Positions 15,965-23,181 are shown, counted from the first letter of the stretch. The stretch: DNA of 33,479 nucleotides from Clostridioides difficile (GCA_012955965.1 JABBZI010000033.1:1-33479), one strand, 5' to 3'. Notes: a model not told the origin generated them from the letters alone. Numbers and translations: made by a program.

Positions 15965-16276
15965 TTACCTCAATGATGCTGAAACAAAATTAATTAATGA
16001 AAGAATTGTTAAAATCGAAGAAGCAACAGCCAAAATTAAGTTCCCTTTATCACGTGTAAATTGGTATTTTACAGTATTTTCAGCAGCCCCAAATGTCCAA
16101 ACTAAAGCAAATACTGCATCATTTTCTTGGCCAGTGAAAAAGCCAAATATTAAGATGAAAAAAGATACACCAGCGAAAATTGAATAACCTATTTTTCGCC
16201 ATTTATTTTCAATATATTCGAGCCATTCATCATTATTTGATTGACGGCTTTTTTTTAGAATTTCATCTTTATCCAT
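15965..16276 (-). CDS. Membrane protein, DUF6442-like, paired with XRE regulator
   Basis: A 103-residue protein that begins MDKDEILKKSRQSNNDEW, a start typical of DUF6442-type proteins encoded next to short XRE regulators. Three hydrophobic helices follow (about 31-48, 52-66 and 82-99). RBS GGAGGTGCT. The upstream region carries two ACTTGG half sites (16308-16313 and 16363-16368) that may be operators. Family name from memory; function unknown. Confidence 0.7.
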   Translation of the reverse strand: MDKDEILKKSRQSNNDEWLEYIENKWRKIGYSIFAGVSFFILIFGFFTGQENDAVFALVWTFGAAENTVKYQFTRDKGNLILAVASSILTILSLINFVSASLR

Positions 16277-16458
16277 TTAAAGCACCTCCGTTTTGAATGC
16301 AAAGTTTACTTGGTATCTTTATTATATCATGACAAGTTTTATTGTCAATAATTTTGAAAAGAAAACTTGGCAAAAATATGCTATAATGAATGTATAATAT
16401 GTAATGTGCAACATTAAAAAATAGTTAAAATGGTTGAAAATACAGATTCTGATTTGGG

Positions 16459-16500
16459 ATTTTATATTAACTAAGTGGTATGTAAATCAAGATGATTTAA
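16459..16500 (+). CRISPR. Left part of a CRISPR array interrupted by an IS element
   Basis: A repeat at 16459-16487 (differing from consensus only at the first base) is followed by the first 13 nt of a spacer (16488-16500), after which the IS200/IS605 element begins. An extended -10 (TGC-TATAAT, about 16379-16387) lies 75 nt upstream as leader promoter. Confidence 0.8.
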
Positions 16501-16640
16501 TTTTTTAGGCGAAATTCCTCTTCCTCACCGTAGGAGGTGGAGGATGTAAGCCTAACCGATAGGTTATTTTTTTACTTTATTTTCATAAAAATATATTGTA
16601 TTATTAATTCAGTAGTAAAAACTGAAAGGAAGCAATTATA

Positions 16641-17042
16641 ATGAAATTAGATAATAATAATCATTCAGTATTCTCATTGCATTATCATTTAGTTATGTGT
16701 ATCAAATATAGAAAAAAAGTAATAAATGATTCTATATCAGATAGACTAAAAGATATATTTGTAGATATAGCATCAAATTATGGTGTAGAGTTGATAGAAT
16801 GGAATCATGATATTGACCATGTACACTTATTATTCAAAGCAAAGCCAAATACAGAAATATCAAAACTACTAAATGCTTATAAATCTGCATCAAGCAGAAG
16901 AATAAAGAATGAATTTCCAAGTATTCGTGAACATCTATGGAAAGAATGTTTTTGGAGTAAAAGTTATTGCCTAGTAACAACTGGCGGTGCTCCGTTAGAA
17001 ATCATAAAGCAATACATAGAAAATCAAGGAAAGCAGGGATAA
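16641..17042 (+). CDS. tnpA: IS200/IS605 transposase TnpA (Y1 HUH)
   Basis: 133 residues, the normal length. The HUH metal site is His60-Val-His62 in [10 protein letters not shown], and the catalytic tyrosine is Tyr125 in [10 protein letters not shown]. It cuts and joins single-stranded DNA at the hairpin ends and transposes without target duplication. RBS AAAGGAAG. All key residues are intact, so the element may still be mobile. Confidence 0.95.
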   Translation: MKLDNNNHSVFSLHYHLVMCIKYRKKVINDSISDRLKDIFVDIASNYGVELIEWNHDIDHVHLLFKAKPNTEISKLLNAYKSASSRRIKNEFPSIREHLWKECFWSKSYCLVTTGGAPLEIIKQYIENQGKQG

Positions 17043-17043
17043 T

Positions 17044-18132
17044 ATGCTAAGAGCCTATAAGTATAGGCTATATCCAAATAATGAACAAAAAGAATACTTT
17101 GCTAAAACCTTTGGATGTAGCAGATTCATCTATAATCTAATGTTAGCTGATAGGATAAAAGCCTATGAAGAGAACAAGGATTTAGATATTAAAAAAATAA
17201 AATATACTACACCAGCACAGTATAAAAAGGAATATGAGTTCCTGAAAGAAGTTGATAGCTTAGCATTAGCTAATGAGCAAATGAATTTAGATAAAGCCTA
17301 TAAGAATTTCTTTAGAGATAAATCAGTAGGTTTTCCTAAGTTCAAATCTAAGAAAATAAATTATCATAGTTATACTACTAATAATCAAAAAGGTACTGTG
17401 TATATAGAAAATGGATATATAAAAGTTCCTAAACTAAAATCAATGATTAGGATAAGACAGCATAGACAATTTGAAGGAACTATAAAGAGTTGTACTATAT
17501 CTAAAGCACCAAGTAATAGATATTATGTCTCTATATTGGTAGAAACCGAAATAGATCAACTAGAAACAATTGATAGGAAAATAGGTATAGATGTAGGACT
17601 AAAAGAGTTCACAATATGTTCTGACGGTTTTAGAGTAGATAATCCTAAACACTTTAGAAAATCAGAAAAAAGATTAGCTAAACTACAAAAGGATTTATCA
17701 AGAAAACAAAAAGGAAGTAATAACAGATATAAAGCGAGATTAAAGGTAGCGAGGTTGCATCAAAAGATAGCAGACCAAAGAGCTGATTTTCTAAACAAGT
17801 TATCAACTAAACTAATACACGAAAACCAAGTTATAGTTATTGAAGACTTAAAGGTAAAGAATATGGTGAAAAATCATAAGTTAGCGAAAGCTATAAGTGA
17901 AGCAAGTTGGTCGGAGTTTAGAAGAATGTTAGAATATAAAGCCGAATGGTATGGTAGAAAAATTATAGTAGCAGATAAGAATTTTGCATCTAGTCAATTA
18001 TGTAGTGTATGTGGATACAAAAATCCATTAGTAAAGAACTTAGCACTTAGAAAGTGGATTTGTCCAAAATGTAATACAGAACATGATAGAGATATAAATG
18101 CAAGTATAAATTTACTAAACTTAGCCATATAA
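17044..18132 (+). CDS. tnpB: RNA-guided nuclease TnpB
   Basis: A 362-residue TnpB, ancestor-type of Cas12. RuvC residues are Asp183 ([10 protein letters not shown]), Glu267 ([10 protein letters not shown]) and Asp350 ([12 protein letters not shown]). The zinc finger is Cys320, 323, 340, 343. It starts 1 nt after the tnpA stop. TnpB uses an omega RNA from the element's right end to cut the donor site and favour retention of the element. Here the guide would be read from the interrupted CRISPR spacer. All catalytic residues are present. Confidence 0.95.
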   Translation: MLRAYKYRLYPNNEQKEYFAKTFGCSRFIYNLMLADRIKAYEENKDLDIKKIKYTTPAQYKKEYEFLKEVDSLALANEQMNLDKAYKNFFRDKSVGFPKFKSKKINYHSYTTNNQKGTVYIENGYIKVPKLKSMIRIRQHRQFEGTIKSCTISKAPSNRYYVSILVETEIDQLETIDRKIGIDVGLKEFTICSDGFRVDNPKHFRKSEKRLAKLQKDLSRKQKGSNNRYKARLKVARLHQKIADQRADFLNKLSTKLIHENQVIVIEDLKVKNMVKNHKLAKAISEASWSEFRRMLEYKAEWYGRKIIVADKNFASSQLCSVCGYKNPLVKNLALRKWICPKCNTEHDRDINASINLLNLAI

Positions 18133-18272
18133 AATGGTAATAATAAGGGTTAGGAACTAACCTATTAGCTTGGAGATACTGATAACAGTAGTTGTCTTGA
18201 CCAAGAAGCCACCACTTCAAACGTTACCGTAGGTAGTTAAGTGGATGGTAGTTCACAAATAACAAATATGTC
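18110..18272 (+). ncRNA. Expected omega RNA of TnpB with guide from a CRISPR spacer
   Basis: In IS200/IS605 elements the guide RNA overlaps the 3' end of tnpB and runs through the right end into flanking DNA. The right-end hairpin (18210-18246) fits. With the element ending at 18256, a 16-nt guide would be 18257-18272. Extent inferred from the family, not from a visible promoter. Confidence 0.45.
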
Positions 18273-18394
18273 TTTATTAGGTTTTATATTAACTAAGTGG
18301 TATGCAAATTTAAATATAAAATTTACAGATGTACAATTTTTTGAACGTTTTATATTAACTAAGTGGCGAACAGAGTAGTTTTAACTACTCTGTT
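18257..18394 (+). CRISPR. Right part of the CRISPR array and its terminator
   Basis: Remainder of the split spacer (18257-18280), repeat 18281-18309 (one change, TATGCAAAT), a 37-nt spacer (18310-18346), and the terminal repeat 18347-18366 (GTTTTATATTAACTAAGTGG then divergent). The terminator hairpin is AACAGAGTAGTT (18369-18380) with AACTACTCTGTT (18383-18394), followed by T's. Confidence 0.88.
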
Positions 18395-18721
18395 TTTTAT
18401 TTGTAAATTTAATAAAATTAAATAAATGGTAAAAATTCGAAGTTGATTATTGCAAAAATAGGTACTATACTTGTAGTATAAAGAAGATATATATCGAAAT
18501 AATACATATAAACTACGTACGTAAAACACTTTTAAAATAATCACAATTTTACTTTCAGATTTAAAACTCATCTTAGGGCATGACATATACAATCAAAAAT
18601 ATAGACTATATCAGTTTTAAAAAACTTAAAAATTGAAGAAAGGAGTCTGTTGTTTTTTTCAAAAGTGGGGTAATTGTAAGAATATAAATCAGAATATTTT
18701 GAAAATATGGGGGATAATTTT

Positions 18722-18883
18722 ATGGGAGAATTAAAACTTGAATCATTAAATGAAATTGATTCCAAAGAAAACAAAATAAAAATAATAAATACTGTTACAG
18801 AAATTAGAGAAAAAGATTATAATACCTTTCTAAAAATTATGGGATATATGGAGTATTCTAAATTAAAAAATAAGGCACAATAA
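18722..18883 (+). CDS. Small phage-type protein of unknown function
   Basis: A 53-residue acidic/basic helical protein (MGELKLESLNEIDSKENK...) with a good RBS GGGGGATAA. It ends in a terminator shared with the convergent repressor gene. No family recognised. Position beside a CI-like repressor suggests an accessory lysogeny gene. The 18395-18721 stretch before it shows only promoter-like sequences (TTGCAA near 18449, TATACT near 18470). Confidence 0.6.
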   Translation: MGELKLESLNEIDSKENKIKIINTVTEIREKDYNTFLKIMGYMEYSKLKNKAQ

Positions 18884-18896
18884 AGTGCCTTATTTT
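18867..18896. terminator. Bidirectional terminator between converging genes
   Basis: AAATAAGGCAC pairs with GTGCCTTATTT around AATAAA, with T's on one side and A's on the other. Confidence 0.8.
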
Positions 18897-19219
18897 TTCA
18901 AAGTTTTCTGCATTAATCCTAGTACATATTCTCTTGTTTCAGAATCAACCTCATAGAAAAGTCTAACAAATTCTTCAACTTCGCTATTGTCAAGATTAAA
19001 ACCTTCTAATACATCTTTGAATATTTCACCTTGTCCAGTTAGTAACCACTTTTTATTTACGTTATATTTATCGCATATGTCGTTAATAGTTCTATCTGTG
19101 ACTGTTCTTACACCTTTTTCAATTGAAGATATGTGATTTTGAGAAAGATTTAAAGATTCCCCAAACTCTTTTTGAGAAAGATGTTTTATTTGTCTTAATT
19201 CTTTAATCCTAGTATTCAT
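18890..19219 (-). CDS. Phage-type CI/XRE repressor, copy 1
   Basis: 109 residues. An N-terminal helix-turn-helix (about 12-58, LSQKEFGESLNLSQNHISSIEKG) is followed by NDICDKYNVNKKWLLTGQGEIF, the usual continuation in Firmicute phage repressors, and a short dimerisation tail. RBS GGAGGTGAA. It diverges from the early genes at 19317, and TTGAGAT motifs lie between them. It is a paralogue of the repressor at 19803-20177, with the same domain plan but a different recognition helix. Confidence 0.88.
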   Translation of the reverse strand: MNTRIKELRQIKHLSQKEFGESLNLSQNHISSIEKGVRTVTDRTINDICDKYNVNKKWLLTGQGEIFKDVLEGFNLDNSEVEEFVRLFYEVDSETREYVLGLMQKTLKK

Positions 19220-19243
19220 TTTTTCACCTCCTAGAGATACCTC

Positions 19244-19301
19244 TTTGAGATATTATACCATATAAAACATCTCAATAAGATATAAAAAATCCTTTTGAGA
19301 T
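19244..19301. promoter_or_regulatory. Operator cluster of repressor copy 1
   Basis: TTGAGAT occurs at 19245-19251 and 19295-19301, and inverted (ATCTCAA) at 19269-19275, within the divergent promoter region. A minus-strand TATAAT (19258-19253) falls between them. Confidence 0.6.
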
Positions 19302-19316
19302 TAAGGAGGGGATTAA

Positions 19317-19502
19317 ATGAATGAAAATTCTACGAATGACTTTAGTAGAAAAGAAAAGGAAAATCTTATAAAAGATGCTAGCCTAATATATAAAACCGAC
19401 TACTTAGAATTTATAAAAATTAAATATCTGCTAAAAGGAATTGCTAAAGAAAAAAGAAAACAACTGTTAAAAAAAGAAAAAAGTGACAAATGTTCAATTT
19501 AA
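19317..19502 (+). CDS. Small early protein, module copy 1
   Basis: A 61-residue, Lys/Glu-rich helical protein with RBS AAGGAGGGG. First gene right of the operator region. It sits where the 58-residue protein at 20331 sits in the second copy of the module, though the two are not clearly alike in sequence. Function unknown. Confidence 0.65.
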   Translation: MNENSTNDFSRKEKENLIKDASLIYKTDYLEFIKIKYLLKGIAKEKRKQLLKKEKSDKCSI

Positions 19503-19515
19503 AGAAAGGTTAAAG

Positions 19516-19806
19516 GTGAAAATATTGAAAATTTCAGATTTTAATAGAAATCACATAGGTAAATCAGTTCAACTTCAAGAAACAAGATTTGATACAAGCA
19601 CAGATTGCATTATCACAGAAGTGGAAACAGGAGAAATAGTTGCAATGTACTACATGCAAGAAAATGATGATGTAGGATACAAGGTAATAACATATGAAGA
19701 TTTAGAAAATTATATAATAAATGGCAAAGGGAGTAGATATAAGAGCTATTATAGGGTTTTGGTGACTTTGAGTATTGTTATAAAAAGAGGTATAACCTCT
19801 TTTTAT
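19516..19806 (+). pseudogene. Chimeric, nonstop remnant of an early gene fused to a replication-gene tail
   Basis: From GTG 19516 the product (FNRNHIGKSVQLQETRFDTSTDCIITEV...) parallels the intact protein at 20511 (FNKNQIGTAVQLQDIRFDTKVDCIIT...). After YEDL it switches to ENYIINGKGSRYKSYYRVL, a near copy of residues from the replisome organiser at 20748 (ENYIVNGKGSRYKSHYRAL). The frame then runs through a terminator (19782-19804) without a stop codon and on, antisense, through repressor copy 2. It therefore looks like a deletion scar joining two genes. Confidence 0.75.
19782..19804. terminator. Bidirectional terminator after the remnant and repressor copy 2
   Basis: Perfect 10-bp stem AAAAAGAGGT / ACCTCTTTTT with loop ATA. 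Confidence 0.85.
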
Positions 19807-20177
19807 AACTCTTCATTTTTAATTTTTAGATATGCATTGTCAATTATTTTTTCTATTGCTTCTCTATCTTCATCTTCCAATGCAAATATCTTTTTTATCA
19901 TAGTTTTTATTTCTTCACTAGTTTCTAGATCTTCTGTAATGTCAACGAACATTTCGCCTTCTCCATACAATAACCATTGTTCATTTACATTAAATTCCCT
20001 ACAAATGTCATTTATGGTTCTCTGTGGTATCTTTCTATGACCTGTTTCATACGAAGAGATTTGTGAAAGAGACAAACCTAACTTTTTGCCAAAATCCTTT
20101 TGTTTTAATTTTTTTGAAAGCCTTATATCTTTAAGTCGTTGTCTTCTTTCATTATCTTCTAAGTTTTGTTTTTCCAT
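19803..20177 (-). CDS. Phage-type CI/XRE repressor, copy 2
   Basis: 124 residues from ATG 20177, which has AAGGGGTGAC upstream; the longer frame to 20228 crosses the promoter and is unlikely. Helix-turn-helix KQKDFGKKLGLSLSQISSYETG, then NDICREFNVNEQWLLYGEGEMF as in copy 1, and an acidic tail (DREAIEKIIDNAYLKI) for oligomerisation. It faces the early operon at 20331 across a set of CAAAGCGTA operators. Confidence 0.9.
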   Translation of the reverse strand: MEKQNLEDNERRQRLKDIRLSKKLKQKDFGKKLGLSLSQISSYETGHRKIPQRTINDICREFNVNEQWLLYGEGEMFVDITEDLETSEEIKTMIKKIFALEDEDREAIEKIIDNAYLKIKNEEL

Positions 20178-20306
20178 AATGTCACCCCTTATGAGTATAA
20201 TTATAACACTTGACAATACGCTTTGCAATTATAAATTTTTAAAAAATACGCAAAACAAAATAAAAACTCAAAGCGTATTGACAAAATATGCAAAGCGTAA
20301 TATAAT
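20178..20306. promoter_or_regulatory. Divergent promoters with CAAAGCGTA operators (lysogeny switch 2)
   Basis: Rightward promoter: TTGACA (20278-20283), 17 nt, TATAAT (20301-20306). Leftward promoter: TTGCAA, 17 nt, TATAAT on the minus strand across about 20228-20200. Operator half sites are TACGCTTTGC (20217-20226), CAAAGCGTA (20269-20277) and GCAAAGCGTA (20290-20299). The site at 20217-20226 lies in the leftward promoter. The site at 20269-20277 abuts the rightward -35 box, and the site at 20290-20299 is in that promoter's spacer. Repressor binding would shut both promoters. Confidence 0.8.
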
Positions 20307-20330
20307 TGAATCACAGGAAGGAGTGTTAGA

Positions 20331-20507
20331 ATGAATCAAGAAAAAGAAAAAGCGAATGATTTGTTATTAAAACTTGAACTTCTTAAAAAGATAAACCCTC
20401 AAGAGTTTGGATACATAAGCGGAAGAATAGACGTAAATATTGAGAAGTTAAAACAAGAAGCCGAAAGAAATAAAAGCAAAAAAATAAGATATAGGAAGGG
20501 GGCTTAA
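20331..20507 (+). CDS. Small early protein, module copy 2
   Basis: A 58-residue helical protein (MNQEKEKANDLLLKLELLKK...) with RBS GGAAGGAG and a very basic end (KIRYRKGA). First gene of the early operon right of the switch. No family recognised. Its last codons contain the RBS of the next gene. Confidence 0.7.
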   Translation: MNQEKEKANDLLLKLELLKKINPQEFGYISGRIDVNIEKLKQEAERNKSKKIRYRKGA

Positions 20508-20510
20508 AAA

Positions 20511-20717
20511 TTGACTTTTAATAAAAATCAAATAGGAACAGCAGTTCAATTACAAGATATAAGGTTTGATACAAAAGTTGATTGCATCATTACAAAAATA
20601 GAAAAGAATGAAATACTAGTCATGTATTATGAAAAAGAGACAGAGGAAATAACATATAAAACCCTAACTAAAGAAGACCTAATGTTTAATGATTATGAGA
20701 TTAAACTATTATCTTAA
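20511..20717 (+). CDS. Small early protein with IGxxVQLQ motif
   Basis: A 68-residue protein starting at TTG 20511, with GGAAGGGGG 8-16 nt before it. Pattern NQIGTAVQLQDIRFDTKVDCIITKIE suggests a compact beta fold. It is the intact counterpart of the first part of the remnant at 19516. It lies 3 nt after the previous stop, in the same operon. Function unknown. Confidence 0.65.
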   Translation: MTFNKNQIGTAVQLQDIRFDTKVDCIITKIEKNEILVMYYEKETEEITYKTLTKEDLMFNDYEIKLLS

Positions 20718-20747
20718 AAAGGGGCTTCACGAAAGGGAGTGATAAAT

Positions 20748-21479
20748 TTGGAACTTTTAAAGGATGCAAGAAAAAAAGAGTGGTTTTGGTTAGAAAATGA
20801 CTTGATTGATAGAGAAGATTTGAGCATCTATGAAAAAATGATTTACATTGTTTTAGCTAGATATAGTAACGAAGAAAGTTCTTGTTTTCCAAGCTATAAA
20901 ATAATATCAGAAAAGGCAAGTTGTAGTATAAGGCAAGTATCTAATATTTTAAATGAATTAGAGAATAAAGGACTAATAATAAGAGAAAATCGTAACCATG
21001 AAGGCAAAAAAGAGAAAAATAGTAACTTATATTTTTTAATATCTTCAAAAGCAAAGGTATGGAATGAAGTGCCTAACGTTAGGCATGATATGCCTAACCC
21101 TATGGCACCAGGTGCCTTACATGTTAGGCATGAGGTGCCTAGTAAAAAGACTAATAATAAAAAGACTTATATAAAAAGTAATACCACTCCACAAAAAGAG
21201 CTTGAAACTGATTATTTAGATCTATCATTCTTGGACTTAGATATAGAAAAAGTAAAAATAACTAAAGAGGAATATGACAGGCTTGTAAATAAGTTTGGGA
21301 AGAAGTATATACATGATAAAATTGTTAGTTTAGAAAACTATATCGTAAATGGAAAAGGGAGTAGGTATAAGAGTCACTACAGGGCTTTGCTGACTTGGGG
21401 AAATGGAGATATTAGCAAAGGTATAGTGTCAGAGGTTACAAAGGCTAAGAATCCACTTGCTGGCTTCAAAGAACTTTAA
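20748..21479 (+). CDS. Phage replisome organiser / helix-turn-helix replication initiator
   Basis: 243 residues, start chosen at TTG 20748 because AGGGAGTGAT lies just upstream; the GTG at 20739 is part of that RBS. The N-terminal winged helix (about 25-95: SIYEKMIYIVLARYSNEESSCFPSYKIISEKASCSIRQVSNILNEL, in parts) is the DNA-binding domain used by phage O/DnaD-type initiators. The C-terminal part (about 180-243, ENYIVNGKGSRYKSHYRALLTW) is like the helicase-loading end of these proteins. The middle (about 107-130) is encoded by dense inverted repeats that look like its own origin. A DnaB-type helicase follows 1.7 kb downstream. Confidence 0.82.
   Translation: MELLKDARKKEWFWLENDLIDREDLSIYEKMIYIVLARYSNEESSCFPSYKIISEKASCSIRQVSNILNELENKGLIIRENRNHEGKKEKNSNLYFLISSKAKVWNEVPNVRHDMPNPMAPGALHVRHEVPSKKTNNKKTYIKSNTTPQKELETDYLDLSFLDLDIEKVKITKEEYDRLVNKFGKKYIHDKIVSLENYIVNGKGSRYKSHYRALLTWGNGDISKGIVSEVTKAKNPLAGFKEL
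21071..21140. repeat. Nested inverted repeats inside the initiator gene, probable phage origin
   Basis: GCCTAACGTTAGGC is a perfect palindrome (21071-21084). GTTAGGCA and TGCCTAAC (21078-21085, 21091-21098) are inverted around 5 nt. GGCACCAGGTGCC (21104-21116) is a palindrome. GTTAGGCA recurs at 21123-21130 and TGCCT at 21136-21140. Phage initiator genes often carry their origin inside, as in lambda O. Confidence 0.7.
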
Positions 21480-21505
21480 AAACTAAACAAACAGGAGAAT
21501 TGATT

Positions 21506-21724
21506 ATGAAAGATGAAAAGTTAGAACTTACTGAAAAAGATTTGCACTGCATTGCAAGACATTTGCAAAATGAAGTGATGCAAATAGCATTTCGAGGAAA
21601 TAGAGAAGCCCCTACATCATGCGAAGTTTGTGATTACTTGCAAGAATGCAAGGACTATTTCACCCATATAGACACTTTTATAAAATTAAGTGAAATGACA
21701 GGTGTAGATATTTTTACTAAATAA
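21506..21724 (+). CDS. Small cysteine-containing protein, cassette copy 1
   Basis: 72 residues from ATG 21506 (CAGGAGAA upstream). Sequence LTEKDLHCIARHLQNEV... with CEVCDYLQEC, a possible metal site. It shares about the first 48 residues almost exactly with the protein at 22118. It is followed by a converging minus-strand gene that is also duplicated. Function unknown. Confidence 0.7.
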   Translation: MKDEKLELTEKDLHCIARHLQNEVMQIAFRGNREAPTSCEVCDYLQECKDYFTHIDTFIKLSEMTGVDIFTK

Positions 21725-21742
21725 ATTTAGTAAATTAAAATT

Positions 21743-21949
21743 TTAGTATTGTAATTGACGTGCTTTTTTAAAAAGAGGACAGTTGCTATTAGCAGTCATT
21801 ATTTGAATTTTGCAAATGTAATTTTTATTACATTCGCATTCTAAAAGTTTTGATCCAGTGAATCCAGGAAAAGTTTTATATTCACCAGAAAATTCAACTC
21901 TATCGTCAATAAGAGAGCATTTTTCTCTTAAGGTTTTAATTTTGCACAT
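21743..21949 (-). CDS. Small cysteine-rich protein, cassette copy 1
   Basis: 68 residues from ATG 21949 (AAGGTGG 8 nt upstream, the same layout as its paralogue). Cysteines are spread as CKIK, KCSL, ECECNKNYIC and NCPLFKKA, suggesting zinc binding. Paralogue of 22371-22559, sharing FTGSKLL/TFGSKLM and the CP-[IL]-[FL]-KK end. Starts next to a palindromic promoter region (21964-22012). Confidence 0.65.
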   Translation of the reverse strand: MCKIKTLREKCSLIDDRVEFSGEYKTFPGFTGSKLLECECNKNYICKIQIMTANSNCPLFKKARQLQY

Positions 21950-21963
21950 ATTCATCACCACCT

Positions 21964-22012
21964 TATAATTAATTTGAACATACTGTCAATATGCTTAAAT
22001 TAATTATAGCAT
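21964..22012 (-). promoter_or_regulatory. Palindromic control region, cassette copy 1
   Basis: 19-nt arms (21964-21982 and 21990-22008) with two mismatches and a 7-nt loop, overlapping a minus-strand extended -10 TGCTATAAT (about 22011-22003). The same arrangement recurs at 22574-22622. Confidence 0.55.
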
Positions 22013-22117
22013 GTAAATTATCATGGCGTAGAATCAAAACGCAGGTCAATTAAATTTAGTTACAAAATCAATGAAACAGATAAAGAATTAAATGTTAAAT
22101 AAACTAGGAGGCTGCTC

Positions 22118-22378
22118 ATGAAAGATGAAAAGTTAGAACTTACTGAAAAAGAATTACATTGCATAGCAAGACATTTGCAAAATGAAGTTATGGAGATGGT
22201 GTTTAGAGGAAATAGAGAAGCCCCCACATCATGTGAAGTTTGCGATTACCTGCAAGAATGTGAGGGAAATTTTACTTGTATGTATCATTCTTTTACTAAA
22301 TTAAGCAAAATAACAGGTGTAAAAGTGACTGCATTTAAGTATTGTTTTCCAGATGAAAATCCCAAAGCTACTATCTAA
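22118..22378 (+). CDS. Small cysteine-containing protein, cassette copy 2
   Basis: 86 residues; the first 48 are nearly identical to the protein at 21506 (FRGNREAPTSCEVCDYLQEC). The tail differs and is longer (KVTAFKYCFPDENPKATI). RBS AGGAGG. Its 3' end overlaps the 3' end of the converging gene by 8 bp. Function unknown. Confidence 0.7.
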   Translation: MKDEKLELTEKELHCIARHLQNEVMEMVFRGNREAPTSCEVCDYLQECEGNFTCMYHSFTKLSKITGVKVTAFKYCFPDENPKATI

Positions 22379-22559
22379 GAAGTTTTTTTAGAATAGGACA
22401 TTCTTCATTAGAAGAAGAGTCGCAAATATGACTTCCATCACATCTAGTTGACATTAACTTAGACCCAAAAGTACCTGGAGGAGCTGAATATTCGCAAGTA
22501 AGAGAAATGGTTTCGTTTATTACAGGACATTCTTTGCTTATAACTCGATATTGGCTCAT
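22371..22559 (-). CDS. Small cysteine-rich protein, cassette copy 2
   Basis: 62 residues, with Cys in KECPV, LTCEY, TRCDGSHIC and EECPILKK, paralogous to 21743-21949. RBS AAGGTGG. Converges on and overlaps the plus-strand gene at 22118. Probable metal-binding small protein; no family recognised. Confidence 0.65.
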   Translation of the reverse strand: MSQYRVISKECPVINETISLTCEYSAPPGTFGSKLMSTRCDGSHICDSSSNEECPILKKLLR

Positions 22560-22573
22560 ACTCTCACCACCTT

Positions 22574-22622
22574 TCTAATTAATTTAAACATATTGGAAGT
22601 ATGTTCAAATTAATTATAGCAT
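22574..22622 (-). promoter_or_regulatory. Palindromic control region, cassette copy 2
   Basis: 19-nt arms (22574-22592 and 22600-22618) with two mismatches and a 7-nt loop. Minus-strand TGCTATAAT overlaps it. Same design as 21964-22012. Confidence 0.55.
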
Positions 22623-22698
22623 GTTAATTATCATAGTGTAGAATAGTTTCAAATCATGAAAGAAGTAACTAAATAGTTAAAGACAGGAGGTATGCTAA

Positions 22699-23160
22699 GT
22701 GGAAAGAAAAAAGCATGAACTTACAGATCAAGATTTACAAAGACTTATTGAAGGATTAAGAACTGATCCAAAAATAAGAGAAATGATACTTGAAAGTAAA
22801 AAGAATGTGGTTGATATAGATGAGATTTGCGAGAAAGTTAATGATAAGCTTGCTAGAAAATCTAAATCTTTTAAAATTCAGTGTAGTAAACCTATGAAAA
22901 TAATAGATTTTGATGGAAATTATATAGAGATAAAGTCAAACAAAGATTGTGAAACTAGAACAAGTACAAGAAATAAATGTGAACAATTTGTTGAAGAAAA
23001 ACTTGCTTATAGAAGTTATGGATTTGAAACTCCAAAATACTATGCAAAACTTATTGCTGACATAATCGATATTTTAGTTTACAAAAATGTTCCAAAGGAT
23101 CGTATTTGTGGGGTATTGTATGACGTTGAAAGGGTAATTCCTTTAGTTGTGACATTTTAA
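22699..23160 (+). CDS. Phage early protein of unknown function
   Basis: 153 residues, GTG start with AGGAGG upstream. Helical N-terminus (about 1-60), short beta segment MKIIDFDGNYIEIKSNKDC, then a helical, basic C-terminus. It begins much like the cassette genes (KKHELTDQDLQRLIEGL), so it may have grown from the same family. Lies 21 nt before the helicase gene, likely the same operon. Confidence 0.6.
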   Translation: MERKKHELTDQDLQRLIEGLRTDPKIREMILESKKNVVDIDEICEKVNDKLARKSKSFKIQCSKPMKIIDFDGNYIEIKSNKDCETRTSTRNKCEQFVEEKLAYRSYGFETPKYYAKLIADIIDILVYKNVPKDRICGVLYDVERVIPLVVTF

Positions 23161-23181
23161 TAATAAGTTAGGGGTGATTAA

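Larger units (their letters stand above)
16501..18256 (+). mobile_element. IS200/IS605-family element inserted in a CRISPR spacer
   Basis: Contains tnpA and tnpB and has no inverted terminal repeats. It has subterminal hairpins instead: left near 16509-16540 (TCCTC...GAGGA), right near 18210-18246 (CCACTT...AAGTGG). Ends are inferred: TTTAA at 16496-16500 on the left as the target/TAM and GTTCAC at 18251-18256 on the right. Removing 16501-18256 rebuilds a 37-nt spacer, the same length as the neighbouring spacer, which supports these ends to within a base or two. Confidence 0.75.

Noticed and set aside
18359-18774. Two minus-strand frames of 77 and 68 residues
   Set aside because: They run over the CRISPR terminator and opposite the 53-residue gene at 18722, with no RBS and odd composition.
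19807-20040. Continuation of the 19483/19516 frame to a stop at 20040
   Set aside because: It lies beyond a strong terminator and is antisense to repressor copy 2; the sequence is low-complexity Ser/Ile/Phe as expected for a shadow frame.
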